DNA from: Hoeflea sp.
GTDB taxonomy: Bacteria; Pseudomonadota; Alphaproteobacteria; Rhizobiales; Rhizobiaceae
DNA length: 64,000 nucleotides
NCBI GenBank assembly: GCA_020637795.1
Contig: JACKJT010000001.1
Span: 1,550,001-1,614,000, forward strand
Direction of reading: 5' to 3'
A model generated the notes under the pieces. That model made no database searches, was not told the DNA's origin, and was given only the letters and a program-made list of their open reading frames with translations. The stretch's first letter is position 1. Every line of letters begins with the position of its first letter. Made by a program: the position numbers and the translations under genes. Of the stretch, positions 8,884 to 18,682 are shown in pieces.

Positions 8884-11169
8884 TCAGTTCGACGCGTTGT
8901 AGGCGGCGATGGCCGCCATGTTGACGATGTCGGAATCCTTGGCGCCCATCGAGACGATCTGGATCGACTTGTCGAGGCCGACGAGCAGCGGGCCGATGAC
9001 GGTGGAGCCGCCGAGTTCCTGCAGCATCTTGGTCGAGATCGATGCCGAGTGGAAGGCCGGCATGACCAGCACGTTTGCGGTGCCCGACAGGCGGCAGAAC
9101 GGATACTGCTCCATCACCGTGGCGTTGAGCGCCACGTCGGCCGCCATCTCGCCATCATACTCGAAATCGACCCGGCGCTTGTCGAGGATCTTGACCGCGT
9201 CGCGCACCCGCTCCGAGCGCTCGCCGGTCGGGTGGCCGAAGGTGGAATAGGCCAGCATCGCCACCCGCGGCTCGTAGCCGAGGCGCCGCGCCATGCCGGC
9301 GGCTTCCTCGGCGATGTCGGCCAGTTCTTCCGAATTGGGCATGTCGATGACGGCGGTGTCGGCGACCAACACGGTGCGGCCGCGGCAGAGCGCCAGCGAC
9401 ACGCCGATCATCCGGTGACCCGGTTTGACGTCGACACAGCGGCGGATGTCCTGCAGCGCGGTGGAGTAGTTGCGCGTGGTGCCGGTGACCATCGCGTCGG
9501 CATCGCCGAGCGCCACCATGCAGGCGCCGAAATGGTTGCGGTCGGTGTTGATCAGCCGCTGACAGTCGCGATGCAGATAGCCTTTGCGCTGCAGCCGCGC
9601 GTAGAGATAATCGGTGTAGGCGTCCACCCGGCGCGAAACGCGGGCGTTGACCAGCTCGATGCCGGGACGGTCGAGATCGATGCCGGCGAGCTTGGCGGTC
9701 TCGCGCATCTGCTCCTCGCGGCCGAGCAGGCAGGCGGTGCCGAGCCGCTGGTTCACATAAGACACGGCGGCGCGCATGACCTGCTCTTCCTCGCCCTCGG
9801 CGAAGACGACGCGGCGCGGATGGCGGCGGACGCGCTCGTAAAGCCGCTGCAGCGTCGAGGCGATCGGATCGCGCCGGGCCGAGAGTTCCTGTGCATAGGC
9901 ATCCATGTTGAGGATCGGCTTCTGCGCCACGCCGGAATCCATCGCGGCCTTGGCGACGGCCACGGGAATGGCCGAGATCAGCCGCGGATCGAACGGAACC
10001 GGGATGATGTATTGCGGGCCGAAGCGCGGACGCACGCCCTGGTAGGCGGCGGCGACATCGTCAGGCACGTCTTCCCGCGCAAGCGCTGCCAGCGCATTGG
10101 CGGCAGCGATCTTCATGTCCTCGTTGATGGTGGTGGCGCGGACATCGAGCGCGCCGCGGAAGATGTAGGGGAAGCCCAGGACATTGTTGACCTGGTTGGG
10201 ATAGTCCGAGCGGCCCGTCGCCATGATCGCGTCGTTGCGGATCCTAGCCACTTCCTCGGGCGTGATTTCCGGGTCCGGATTGGCCATGGCGAAGATGATC
10301 GGGTTCTTCGCCATCGAGGCGATCATGTCAGAGGTTAAAGCGCCCTTTGCCGAGAGGCCAAAGATCACGTCGGCGCCTTCCATGGCATCGGCCAGCGAGC
10401 GTGCCTTGGTCTCCACCGCGTGGGCCGATTTCCACTGGTTCATGCCTTCGGTGCGACCCTTGTAGATCACGCCCTTGGTATCGCAGAGGGTGATGTTCTG
10501 CGGCGAAAAGCCCATCGCCTTGACCAGCTCGACGCAGGCAATGGCAGCAGCGCCGGCGCCGTTGCAGACCAGCTTGGTGGTCTTGAGATCTCGATCGGTC
10601 AGGTGCAGCGCGTTAATGAGGCCCGCAACCGCGATGATGGCGGTGCCGTGCTGGTCGTCATGAAACACCGGAATGTCCATGAGCTCGCGCAGTCGGCTCT
10701 CGATGACGAAGCAATCCGGTGCCTTGATGTCCTCGAGGTTGATGCCGCCGAAGCTTGGCCCCAGAAACCGCACCGAGTTGATGAACTCGTCAACATTCTC
10801 GGTGTCGACTTCCAGATCAATGGAATCGACATCGGCGAAGCGCTTGAACAGCACCGCCTTGCCTTCCATCACCGGCTTGGAGGCCAGCGCGCCGAGATTG
10901 CCGAGCCCGAGAATCGCGGTGCCGTTGGAAATCACGGCAACGAGGTTGCCCTTCGCGGTGTAGTCGAAGGCGCGCGAGGGATCTTCGGCAATGGCCTTGA
11001 CCGGGACTGCGACGCCGGGCGAATAGGCCAGCGACAGATCGCGCTGCGTCGACATCGGCTTGGTCGGGGTGATCTCGAGCTTGCCGGGACGGCCGCGGGA
11101 GTGGAAATCCAGCGCCTCCTGATCGGTCACTGCTGAAATCGAGCGATCTGACTTGTCCGTCCCTGGCAT
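8884..11169 (-). CDS. maeB: NADP-type malic enzyme with C-terminal phosphotransacetylase-like domain
   Basis: A 761-residue enzyme with the two-part architecture of rhizobial Dme/Tme and E. coli MaeB. Residues ~1-430 are malic enzyme: SLAYSPGVAVPVKAI with the catalytic Tyr, KGNLVAVISNGTAILGLGN, FHDDQHGTAI and a nucleotide-binding GAGAAAIAC. Residues ~435-761 resemble phosphotransacetylase (RVVFAEGEEEQVMRAA, GTANVLVMPAFHSA) but in this family have a regulatory, acetyl-CoA-sensing role rather than catalysis. It decarboxylates malate to pyruvate, feeding acetyl-CoA and NADPH supply on C4-dicarboxylates. Whether it prefers NADP or NAD cannot be fixed from motifs here. It is divergent from mutS. 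Confidence 0.9.
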   Translation of the reverse strand: MPGTDKSDRSISAVTDQEALDFHSRGRPGKLEITPTKPMSTQRDLSLAYSPGVAVPVKAIAEDPSRAFDYTAKGNLVAVISNGTAILGLGNLGALASKPVMEGKAVLFKRFADVDSIDLEVDTENVDEFINSVRFLGPSFGGINLEDIKAPDCFVIESRLRELMDIPVFHDDQHGTAIIAVAGLINALHLTDRDLKTTKLVCNGAGAAAIACVELVKAMGFSPQNITLCDTKGVIYKGRTEGMNQWKSAHAVETKARSLADAMEGADVIFGLSAKGALTSDMIASMAKNPIIFAMANPDPEITPEEVARIRNDAIMATGRSDYPNQVNNVLGFPYIFRGALDVRATTINEDMKIAAANALAALAREDVPDDVAAAYQGVRPRFGPQYIIPVPFDPRLISAIPVAVAKAAMDSGVAQKPILNMDAYAQELSARRDPIASTLQRLYERVRRHPRRVVFAEGEEEQVMRAAVSYVNQRLGTACLLGREEQMRETAKLAGIDLDRPGIELVNARVSRRVDAYTDYLYARLQRKGYLHRDCQRLINTDRNHFGACMVALGDADAMVTGTTRNYSTALQDIRRCVDVKPGHRMIGVSLALCRGRTVLVADTAVIDMPNSEELADIAEEAAGMARRLGYEPRVAMLAYSTFGHPTGERSERVRDAVKILDKRRVDFEYDGEMAADVALNATVMEQYPFCRLSGTANVLVMPAFHSASISTKMLQELGGSTVIGPLLVGLDKSIQIVSMGAKDSDIVNMAAIAAYNASN

Positions 11170-11328
11170 GTGTCTCCATCCCGTTGTGGGCGACCTTGTG
11201 TATGGCGCCTCAACCCTGTTGTCTTTGTCCTCGTCCCACCGTTAGGGTGGTTGGCGCGAGCTGTAAAGCCGCGCGACTGGCGAAGCTTACATCGCAATCA
11301 TTTGAAAACCCAAGACAGGCATTTGCTC

Positions 11329-14079
11329 TTGAACGCCGAAAATCCGTTTAATCCTGCTATTTTGACGACCGCCCAGCTTGCCACGGCGGAAAGCCGGGCG
11401 ACGGCGACGCCGATGATGGAGCAATTCATCGAGATCAAGGCGAACAATCCGGATTCGCTTCTGTTCTACCGGATGGGGGATTTCTACGAGCTGTTCTTCG
11501 AGGATGCGGTCGACGCGTCGCGGGCGCTCGGCATCACGCTGACCAAGCGCGGCCAGCATCTGGGCCAGGACATCCCGATGTGCGGCGTGCCGGTGCATGC
11601 GGCCGACGACTATCTGCAGAAGCTGATCTCGCTGGGGTTCCGGGTCGCTGTCTGCGAGCAGACCGAGGATCCGGCCGAGGCCAAGAAACGCGGCTCGAAA
11701 TCGGTGGTGCGGCGCGACGTGACCCGTCTGGTGACGCCCGGAACCCTGACCGAAGAGAAGCTGCTCGATCCGTCGCAGTCGAACTTCCTGATGGCGCTGG
11801 CGCGGGTCAAGGGCGCCGGCGAGGCCCAGTTCGGGCTGGCCTGGATCGATATTTCCACCGGCGCGTTTCACGTGGCCGAAAGCCGGCTGGCGCGGCTGAT
11901 GGCCGATATCGCCCGGGTGGAACCGCGCGAACTGATCCTGGCCGACAGCGTGTTTCACGATCCCGAAATCCGGCCGCTGATCGACCAGATCGGCCGCGTC
12001 GCCGCCCCCCAGCCGTCGGTGCTGTTTGACAGCGCGTCCGCCGAAGGCCGGATCGCCCGGTTCTTCGATGTCGGCTCGCTTGACGGGTTCGGCAGTTTTA
12101 CCCGCGCGGAACTGGCGGCGGCGGCGGCAGTGATCGCCTATGTCGAAAAGACCCAGATTTCCGAGCGGCCGCCACTGGGACGGCCCGAACGGGAAAGCGA
12201 TGGGGCGCGGATGTTCATCGACCCGGCGACGCGGGCCAGCCTCGAGCTGGTGCGGACGCTGTCGGGCGAGCGGCAGGGCAGCCTGATCAAGGCAGTCGAC
12301 CGCACGGTGACCGGCGGCGGCGGGCGCAAGCTGGCCGAGTGGCTGATGGCGCCGCTGACCGACCCGGACGCCATCAATGCGCGGCTTGACGGCGTCTCGC
12401 ATCTGATCGCCAACCCGGCGCTTGGCGACAAGTTGCGCCGGGCGCTCAAGGGTGTGGCCGACATGCCGCGGGCACTGTCGCGGCTGGCGCTCAATCGCGG
12501 CGGACCGCGTGATCTCGGCGCCATCCTTGCCGGGCTCCGGGCCGCCACCGACATCGCGGCACTGTTCGGCGACGGCGAGATCCCTGCCCATCTCGAGAAA
12601 GCCGTTACGGCGCTCAGGGCGGTTCCGGGCGAGATCGGGGAGCGGCTGGCGGCAACGCTTGACGACGAGTTGCCGCTGATGAAGCGCGACGGCGGGTTCG
12701 TCCGCGCCGGTCACTCCGCCGAACTCGATGACCTCCGGGCGCTGCGCGACCAGTCGCGGCGGGTGATTGCCGGGCTGCAGCTGTCCTATGCCGAGGAAAC
12801 CGGCGTGCGATCGCTGAAGATCAAGCACAACAATGTGCTGGGCTATTTCATCGAGGTGACGGCGCAGAATGCCGGGCCGCTGACCGAGGGCGACGAGGCC
12901 AAGAGCCGCTTCATCCACCGGCAGTCGATGGCAAACGCCATGCGGTTTACCACCACGGAACTCTCCGATCTCGAGACCCGGATCGCCAACGCGGCGGGCG
13001 AGGCGCTGGCGATCGAACTTGCGGCCTTCGACGAGCTGGTGCTGATGGCGGTCGCCCATGCCGATGCGATCAAGGCGGCCGCCGACGCGCTGTCGGTGAT
13101 CGACGTGACGGCGGCGCTGGCCGAACTTGCCCAGGAACAGGGATATTCACGGCCGCGGGTAGATGACAGCCTCGCCTTCGAGATCGTCGCCGGGCGGCAT
13201 CCGGTGGTCGAGCAGGCACTGCGGAAACAGGCGGCGCAGCCGTTCGTGGCCAATGACTGCAATCTCTCGCCACCCGATGACAATGATGACGGCGGCGCGA
13301 TCTGGCTGCTGACCGGCCCCAACATGGGCGGCAAGTCGACCTTTCTGAGACAGAACGCGCTGATTGCCATCTTGGCGCAGATGGGCTCCTTCGTGCCGGC
13401 AGGCTCGGCCCATATCGGCGTGGTCGACCGGCTGTTCTCGCGCGTCGGCGCATCCGACGACCTGGCGCGCGGGCGCTCGACCTTCATGGTCGAGATGGTG
13501 GAGACGGCTGCGATCCTCAACCAGGCCGGTCCGCATTCGCTGGTGATCCTCGACGAGATCGGCCGCGGCACCGCAACCTTCGACGGGCTGTCGATCGCCT
13601 GGGCGGCGGTCGAGCACCTGCATGCCGAAAACCGCTGCCGCGGCCTGTTCGCGACGCATTTTCACGAGCTCACAGCACTTTCGGAGAAGCTGCCGCGGCT
13701 GTCGAACGCCACGATGAAGGTCAAGGAATGGCAGGGCGACGTGGTGTTCCTGCACGAGGTCGGCACAGGCGCCGCCGACCGCTCGTACGGCATCCAGGTG
13801 GCGCGGCTTGCCGGGCTTCCCGACGCGGTGGTGGCGCGCGCCAAGGAGGTGTTGCGGCTGCTCGAGACCAGCGAGCGGGAGAACCCGGCGGCCCGGCTGG
13901 TCGACGACCTGCCGCTGTTTGCCGTGCCGGTGCACCGGGAACCCGCCAGACCGGCTGCGGGACCATCCCGGTCCGATACCTATCTCGCCGAGCTGAACCC
14001 GGACGACATGAGCCCGCGCGAGGCGCTGGAGGCGCTTTACGAGCTCAAGCGGCAGCTGTCGGAGTCGTCGAAAAGCTGA
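11329..14079 (+). CDS. mutS: DNA mismatch repair protein MutS
   Basis: MutS recognises mispairs and signals through ATP. The mismatch-reading motif FYRMGDFYELF is near residue 50 and the Walker A LTGPNMGGKSTF near 660, followed by VILDEIGRGTATFDG (Walker B) and ATHFHEL. The start is not an obvious ATG: homologs extend ~25-35 residues before ATPMMEQ, so ATG 11413 is too short. A TTG at 11329 (or 11323), with an ACAGG ten bases upstream, gives 916 residues, close to rhizobial MutS. An open frame continues upstream to 11170 but shows no family resemblance. It is divergent from the malic enzyme, leaving ~160 bases for both promoters. Confidence 0.93.
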   Translation: MNAENPFNPAILTTAQLATAESRATATPMMEQFIEIKANNPDSLLFYRMGDFYELFFEDAVDASRALGITLTKRGQHLGQDIPMCGVPVHAADDYLQKLISLGFRVAVCEQTEDPAEAKKRGSKSVVRRDVTRLVTPGTLTEEKLLDPSQSNFLMALARVKGAGEAQFGLAWIDISTGAFHVAESRLARLMADIARVEPRELILADSVFHDPEIRPLIDQIGRVAAPQPSVLFDSASAEGRIARFFDVGSLDGFGSFTRAELAAAAAVIAYVEKTQISERPPLGRPERESDGARMFIDPATRASLELVRTLSGERQGSLIKAVDRTVTGGGGRKLAEWLMAPLTDPDAINARLDGVSHLIANPALGDKLRRALKGVADMPRALSRLALNRGGPRDLGAILAGLRAATDIAALFGDGEIPAHLEKAVTALRAVPGEIGERLAATLDDELPLMKRDGGFVRAGHSAELDDLRALRDQSRRVIAGLQLSYAEETGVRSLKIKHNNVLGYFIEVTAQNAGPLTEGDEAKSRFIHRQSMANAMRFTTTELSDLETRIANAAGEALAIELAAFDELVLMAVAHADAIKAAADALSVIDVTAALAELAQEQGYSRPRVDDSLAFEIVAGRHPVVEQALRKQAAQPFVANDCNLSPPDDNDDGGAIWLLTGPNMGGKSTFLRQNALIAILAQMGSFVPAGSAHIGVVDRLFSRVGASDDLARGRSTFMVEMVETAAILNQAGPHSLVILDEIGRGTATFDGLSIAWAAVEHLHAENRCRGLFATHFHELTALSEKLPRLSNATMKVKEWQGDVVFLHEVGTGAADRSYGIQVARLAGLPDAVVARAKEVLRLLETSERENPAARLVDDLPLFAVPVHREPARPAAGPSRSDTYLAELNPDDMSPREALEALYELKRQLSESSKS

Positions 14080-14183
14080 GCTTCAACAAGGTCTACACCT
14101 TCGGCGGGGTTCCATCCCGCCTAAAAAACGATAAAAGAAGGGCGGCTGCGCAGCAAGATCGCAGTCGGTAAAGAGGATCCGGA

Positions 14184-15176
14184 ATGAGCCAGTTTGACGT
14201 CCTGTGCATCGGCAATGCGATTGTCGATATCATCGCCCGCTGCGACGAGGCCTTTCTCGTCGACAATTCGATCATCAAGGGGGCGATGAACCTGATCGAC
14301 GCCGAGCGCGCCGAATTGCTCTATTCCCGCATGGGTCCGGCGATCGAGGCCTCCGGCGGCAGCGCCGGCAACACCGCGGCCGGCATCGCCAGTTTCGGCA
14401 GCCGCTCGGCCTATTTCGGCAAGGTCGCCGATGATCAGCTGGGCCGGATCTTCAGCCACGACATCCGCGCGCAAGGCGTGCATTTCGAGACCCGGCCGCT
14501 GAACGGTACGCCGCCGACCGCCCGGTCGATGATTTTCGTCACGCCGGACGGCGAGCGCTCGATGAACACCTATCTCGGCGCCTGTGTCGAGCTTGGCCCC
14601 GAAGACGTCGAAGCTGACGTGGTGGCAAACAGCAAGGTCACCTATTTCGAAGGCTATCTGTGGGATCCGCCGCTGGCCAAGGACGCGATCCGGCTGTGCG
14701 CCGCAATCGGCCATAAGCACGGCCGCGAAATGTCGATGACGCTGTCGGATCCGTTCTGCGTCGACCGGTACCGGGACGAGTTTCTCGAACTGATGCGCTC
14801 GGGCACCATCGACATCGTGTTCGCCAATGCGGACGAGGCCAAGTCGCTCTACCAGACCGACAATTTCGAGCACGCGGTGTCTCAGCTGCGCAAGGACTGC
14901 AAGCTTACGGTCGTTACCCGCTCGGAACACGGATCGGTGGTTGTCCGCGGCGACGAACGCCATGACATCGACGCCATCGACATCGAGGAGGTGGTCGACA
15001 CCACCGGCGCCGGCGATCTCTACGCCGCGGGCTTCCTGCACGGCTATGCCAATGGCCAGCCGCTCGATGTCTGCGGCAAGCTCGGCAGCCTCGCCGCCGG
15101 CCTGGTGATCCAGCAGATCGGCCCGCGGCCGCAACTGTCGCTCAAGGACGCCGCACGCGACGCCGGGTTCATCTGA
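14184..15176 (+). CDS. PfkB-family sugar/adenosine kinase
   Basis: A 330-residue PfkB-fold kinase. Evidence: N-terminal FDVLCIGNAIVDI, the substrate-region GGSAGNTAAGIASFG, and the C-terminal ATP-site signature DTTGAGDLYAAGFLHGY with the catalytic Asp. Rhizobial proteins of this type are commonly annotated as adenosine kinase, phosphorylating adenosine to AMP, but the sequence alone does not exclude ribokinase-like or other nucleoside/sugar activity. GAGGA (14174-14178) is a good ribosome site. It follows mutS on the same strand after 104 bases. Confidence 0.8.
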   Translation: MSQFDVLCIGNAIVDIIARCDEAFLVDNSIIKGAMNLIDAERAELLYSRMGPAIEASGGSAGNTAAGIASFGSRSAYFGKVADDQLGRIFSHDIRAQGVHFETRPLNGTPPTARSMIFVTPDGERSMNTYLGACVELGPEDVEADVVANSKVTYFEGYLWDPPLAKDAIRLCAAIGHKHGREMSMTLSDPFCVDRYRDEFLELMRSGTIDIVFANADEAKSLYQTDNFEHAVSQLRKDCKLTVVTRSEHGSVVVRGDERHDIDAIDIEEVVDTTGAGDLYAAGFLHGYANGQPLDVCGKLGSLAAGLVIQQIGPRPQLSLKDAARDAGFI

Positions 15177-15188
15177 CCCCGGCCTGCT

Positions 15189-15824
15189 TCACATCACGTC
15201 TTCGGGCGGGCGGCCTGCCCGCGAGCGGTAGGGCGAGAACGCCCAGCCGTAGCGGATGGCGCCGCCGCGCACGGCAAAGGCTGCGATGACACCGGCTGCG
15301 GAGGCCGCGATCAGCGGCGCGCCGAGCAGGCTGGCGGCGACAAAACCGCCGGCGCCGACAAGGGCTGCCGAGACATAGATCTCCGGGCGCATCAGTACCG
15401 AGGGTTCGCCCGACAGAAGATCGCGCAGAATGCCGCCGAGTGTCGCCGTCATCATGCCGGTGACCAGCGCGACGATCGGGGAGCCGGTCAGCGACAGGCC
15501 CTTGGCCGCGCCCATCACCGCGTAGGCGGAGAGGCCGACGGCGTCGAGCCAGAGCAACAGGCGATAGCGCGATTCCACCAGATGGGCGGTGAAATAGACG
15601 ATCACCGCAACAATGACGCAGACAATCAGGTAGGCGGGCTTCTCGACCCAGAACACCGGCGTGGCGCCGAGCACGATGTCACGGAAGGTACCGCCGCCGA
15701 TGCCGGTCACGGCTGCAAGGAAGACGAAGCCGATCATGTCGAGCTGCTTGCGCGAGGCGGCGAGCGCGCCGGTGGCGGCGAAAACCGCGACACCGGCGTA
15801 ATCGAGTGCTTCGAGCGGGGTCAT
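15189..15824 (-). CDS. TRIC-type (UPF0126/YadS-like) trimeric cation channel homologue
   Basis: A 211-residue protein made mostly of hydrophobic helices arranged in two similar halves. Each half has a glycine-rich helix: AVTGIGGGTFRDIVLG in the first and TATLGGILRDLLSGEP in the second. This repeat, with GGGT.RD and GGI.RD, is diagnostic of the UPF0126 family, whose structures are trimeric intracellular cation channel-like. The physiological ion in bacteria is unsettled. It sits convergent to the PfkB kinase gene (12 bases between stops) and upstream of grpE in the same orientation, without obvious functional link. Confidence 0.85.
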   Translation of the reverse strand: MTPLEALDYAGVAVFAATGALAASRKQLDMIGFVFLAAVTGIGGGTFRDIVLGATPVFWVEKPAYLIVCVIVAVIVYFTAHLVESRYRLLLWLDAVGLSAYAVMGAAKGLSLTGSPIVALVTGMMTATLGGILRDLLSGEPSVLMRPEIYVSAALVGAGGFVAASLLGAPLIAASAAGVIAAFAVRGGAIRYGWAFSPYRSRAGRPPEDVM

Positions 15825-15854
15825 GGGTAATTCCTTTCCCCGCCGGGGATGGCC

Positions 15855-16499
15855 TTAGACGTCGTAGCCGGACGCGGGATCGGGTCCGTCGGAGTCGGGC
15901 TGGGCAGATTCGGGCTGCGCCGCTTCCTTCGGGCCACCCTTTGAGACGCCGACCATCGCCGGGCGCAGCATCCGGTCGCCGATCACATAGCCGGGCTGGA
16001 CCACGTCGACGACGGTGTTGTTGGGCACATCGGTGTTGGGGACTTCATACATGGCCTGGTGGAAGTTCGGATCGAACTTCTGGCCCATCGGCTCAAGCTT
16101 GCGTACGCCGTGACGCTCGAGCGTCGACAGCATGGCCCGTTCGGTGAGCTCGACGCCCTCGACAAGGGTCTTGAGGCCGTTGTCGGAGGCAGCCTCGGCC
16201 TGTTCCGGAACGGCGGCCAGCGCGCGCTGGAGATTGTCGGAGACCTGCAGCATGTCCCGGGCAAAGCCGGAAATAGCGTAGCTCTTGGCGTCCTTGATCT
16301 CGCGGGCGGTGCGCCGGCGCAGGTTTTCCATCTCGGCGGCCATGCGCAGGCGCTGATCCTTGAGTTCGGCCACTTCGGCCATCAGCACCTGCATCGGGTC
16401 GAGTTCCTGTTCGGTTGAAGGGTTGGCAGCCTCATCAGCCTTGGTTGCGGCGTCTGCCTGCGGGTTTTCGTTTTCGCGGCCCTGGCTTTCATCGCTCAT
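15855..16499 (-). CDS. grpE: Nucleotide exchange factor GrpE
   Basis: GrpE releases ADP from DnaK. The 214-residue protein starts at MSDESQ (ATG 16499-16497), has a low-complexity acidic N-terminus, a long coiled coil (VLMAEVAELKDQRLRMAAE through ~residue 90) and the C-terminal beta domain with FDPNFHQAMYEVP and VVQPGYVIGDRMLRPAMV, the GrpE signature. An in-frame extension back to 16568 is possible but unlike homologues. hrcA lies immediately upstream in the same direction, the usual alphaproteobacterial order. The C-terminus has a proline/serine-rich tail (~25 residues) longer than in E. coli. Confidence 0.95.
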   Translation of the reverse strand: MSDESQGRENENPQADAATKADEAANPSTEQELDPMQVLMAEVAELKDQRLRMAAEMENLRRRTAREIKDAKSYAISGFARDMLQVSDNLQRALAAVPEQAEAASDNGLKTLVEGVELTERAMLSTLERHGVRKLEPMGQKFDPNFHQAMYEVPNTDVPNNTVVDVVQPGYVIGDRMLRPAMVGVSKGGPKEAAQPESAQPDSDGPDPASGYDV

Positions 16500-16653
16500 G
16501 TTGTGCATGTCCTGACTGTTTGAAACAATTTTAGGGAGTTGCCCCGCATATCGACGTTCGGGGGGCAAAAATCAAGGCCCGAGACGCCGCGCATCCGATC
16601 AAACCCACAAGGCCGGGCAGGCAATCGGAACGGCCGGCGATGTCTCAGCCAGG

Positions 16654-17739
16654 CTATTTGCGAACCAGCCGCGAGACCAGCTGCGCGGTGTAATCGACCA
16701 TCGGAACGATGCGGGCGTAGTTGAGCCGGGTCGGCCCGATAATGCCGACGGCGCCGACGACCTTGTCTTCGCCATCGCGCCAGGGGGCGACGATCAGCGA
16801 CGATCCCGACAGCGAGAACAGCTTGTTCTCCGAGCCGATGAAGATGCGAACACCGGAGCCCTCTTCGGCCAGCGTCATCAGCTCGATCAGGCTTTCCTTG
16901 CGCTCGAGTTCGTCAAACAGCAGCTTGAGGCGGTCCAGCTCCTCGCCGGCGGACAGGCCCTCAAGCAGGTTGCCGCGGCCGCGCACGATCAGCCGCGCCG
17001 CATTGGCGCCCTCGCGGCTGCCGGCCCAGACCGCCAGCCCGCGCTCGACCAGATCCCGCGACAGCACGTCAAGTTCGGAGCGGACTTCGGCGGTGATGCG
17101 CTCGAGCTCCCGTCGCACCTCGCTCATCGTGCGCCCGGCGAGATGGGCATTGAGGAAATTCGCCGCCTCGGTCAATTGCCCGGCGGTCACCCCGTCCGGC
17201 AGTTCCATCACCCGGTTCTCGACCTGGTCGTTGCCGCCGACCAGCACCACCAGCGCCCGCTTCGGGTCAAGCCGGATGAACTCGATGTGGCGGATGGTCG
17301 AATCCTGCTTGGCCGCGATCACAAGCCCGGCGCCGCGGGTCATGCCCGAGAGCATCTGGCTCGCTTCGGTGAGCAGGGTCTCGACCGGTCGGCTGGTATC
17401 TTCGGAATGAACCTGGCGTTCGATGGTCTGGCGCATCTCCGGCTGCAGGTCGCCCACCTGCATGAAAGCGTCGACAAAAAACCGCAAGCCCTTCTGGGTC
17501 GGCAACCTGCCGGCGCTGACATGGGGTGCGTAGATCAGGCCCAGATCCTCGAGATCGCTCATCACGTTGCGGATGGACGCCGGCGACAGGGACATCGGCA
17601 ACATGCGAGAGAGGCTGCGCGAGCCGAGCGGATCGCCGGATTCCATGTAGCTTTCCACCAGCGCGCGGAAAATCTCCCGCGAGCGTTCATCGAGCGCTCC
17701 GACAAGATCGGCAGGAATGGATGGCGTGTTCATGGTCAT
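16654..17739 (-). CDS. hrcA: Heat-inducible transcription repressor HrcA
   Basis: A 361-residue HrcA. The N-terminal winged helix has PLGSRSLSRMLPMSLSPASI and RNVMSDLEDLGLIYAPHVSAGR, and the body has the GAF-like HrcA domain with IIGPTRLNYARIVPMVDYTA at the C-terminus. HrcA represses groESL-type operons through CIRCE elements (TTAGCACTC-N9-GAGTGCTAA). No CIRCE was seen upstream of hrcA or grpE here, so the target is expected elsewhere. It is divergent from rph. Confidence 0.95.
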   Translation of the reverse strand: MTMNTPSIPADLVGALDERSREIFRALVESYMESGDPLGSRSLSRMLPMSLSPASIRNVMSDLEDLGLIYAPHVSAGRLPTQKGLRFFVDAFMQVGDLQPEMRQTIERQVHSEDTSRPVETLLTEASQMLSGMTRGAGLVIAAKQDSTIRHIEFIRLDPKRALVVLVGGNDQVENRVMELPDGVTAGQLTEAANFLNAHLAGRTMSEVRRELERITAEVRSELDVLSRDLVERGLAVWAGSREGANAARLIVRGRGNLLEGLSAGEELDRLKLLFDELERKESLIELMTLAEEGSGVRIFIGSENKLFSLSGSSLIVAPWRDGEDKVVGAVGIIGPTRLNYARIVPMVDYTAQLVSRLVRK

Positions 17740-17952
17740 GTCTTTGTCATGGTCATGCTTGTTGTTCTACAGGCCGCCCGCGGCAGCACCTAGCGGGAAT
17801 ATAGGGATTTGCGGATCAACACGGAAGAGGCAACCCCGGCCCGGCGCGGATTGACGGAGCATTCAGCAATAGACGAGAGCGGAACGCTTTTTCTTTGCAT
17901 CGTGCCGCGCGCGCCGATAGAAGGCGGCAACACTGAAATCAGGAGAGACATG

Positions 17953-18678
17953 ATGCGCCCCTCGGGACGGAAAACAGACAGCATGAGGGCGGTCAGCTTT
18001 GAACGTGGCGTATCCAAGCATGCCGAAGGCTCATGCCTGGTCAGGTTCGGCGACACGCATGTGCTGTGCACCGCAAGCCTCGAAGAGCGGGTTCCGCCAT
18101 GGTTGCGCAACGGCGGCAAGGGCTGGGTGACGGCCGAATACGGCATGCTGCCACGCTCGACCGGCGACCGCATGCGGCGCGAGGCGACCTCGGGCAAGCA
18201 GGGTGGCCGGACGCTCGAGATCCAGCGGCTGATCGGACGCTCGCTCAGGGCCGTGGTCGACCTCAAGGAACTCGGCGAGCGCCAGATCACCATCGACTGC
18301 GATGTCATCCAGGCCGATGGCGGCACCCGCACCGCGGCGATCACCGGTGCATGGATCGCGCTTCATGATTGCCTGAAATGGATGGAAGCGCGCGCCATGG
18401 TGAAGACCGAGCGGGTGCTCAAGGATCATGTCGCCGCCGTCTCCTGCGGCATTTTTGCCTCCCAGCCGGTGATCGATCTGGATTATCTCGAAGATTCGGC
18501 AGCCGAGACGGATGCCAATTTCGTCATGACCGGGTCGGGCGGCATCGTCGAGATCCAGGGCACGGCCGAGGCCGAGCCGTTCACGCAGGAACAGCTGTTG
18601 GAACTGCTGGAACTGGCCAAGAACGGCATCTCCGATCTGGTTGCCATGCAGAAGGAAGCGGTCGCGGGACCGCTGTGA
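17953..18678 (+). CDS. rph: Ribonuclease PH
   Basis: RNase PH trims tRNA 3' ends by phosphorolysis. The 241-residue protein has the family start RPSGRKTDSMRAVSFERGVS, EGSCLVRFGDTHVLC, EYGMLPRSTGDRMRRE and the phosphate-binding GGTRTAAITGAW. A frame continuing to 17809 is not supported by homology; ATG 17953 is chosen because AGGAG (17941-17945) is seven bases away, although ATG 17950 directly precedes it. rdgB follows after four bases and hemW overlaps rdgB, so rph-rdgB-hemW look like one operon. Confidence 0.95.
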   Translation: MRPSGRKTDSMRAVSFERGVSKHAEGSCLVRFGDTHVLCTASLEERVPPWLRNGGKGWVTAEYGMLPRSTGDRMRREATSGKQGGRTLEIQRLIGRSLRAVVDLKELGERQITIDCDVIQADGGTRTAAITGAWIALHDCLKWMEARAMVKTERVLKDHVAAVSCGIFASQPVIDLDYLEDSAAETDANFVMTGSGGIVEIQGTAEAEPFTQEQLLELLELAKNGISDLVAMQKEAVAGPL

Positions 18679-18682
18679 CACG

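Noticed and set aside
9049..10338. A 429-codon plus-strand frame within the malic enzyme gene
   Set aside because: The opposite strand encodes an intact 761-residue malic enzyme with all motifs; this frame has none.
16500..17952. CIRCE element near hrcA or grpE
   Set aside because: No TTAGCACTC-N9-GAGTGCTAA-like repeat was found upstream of either gene.
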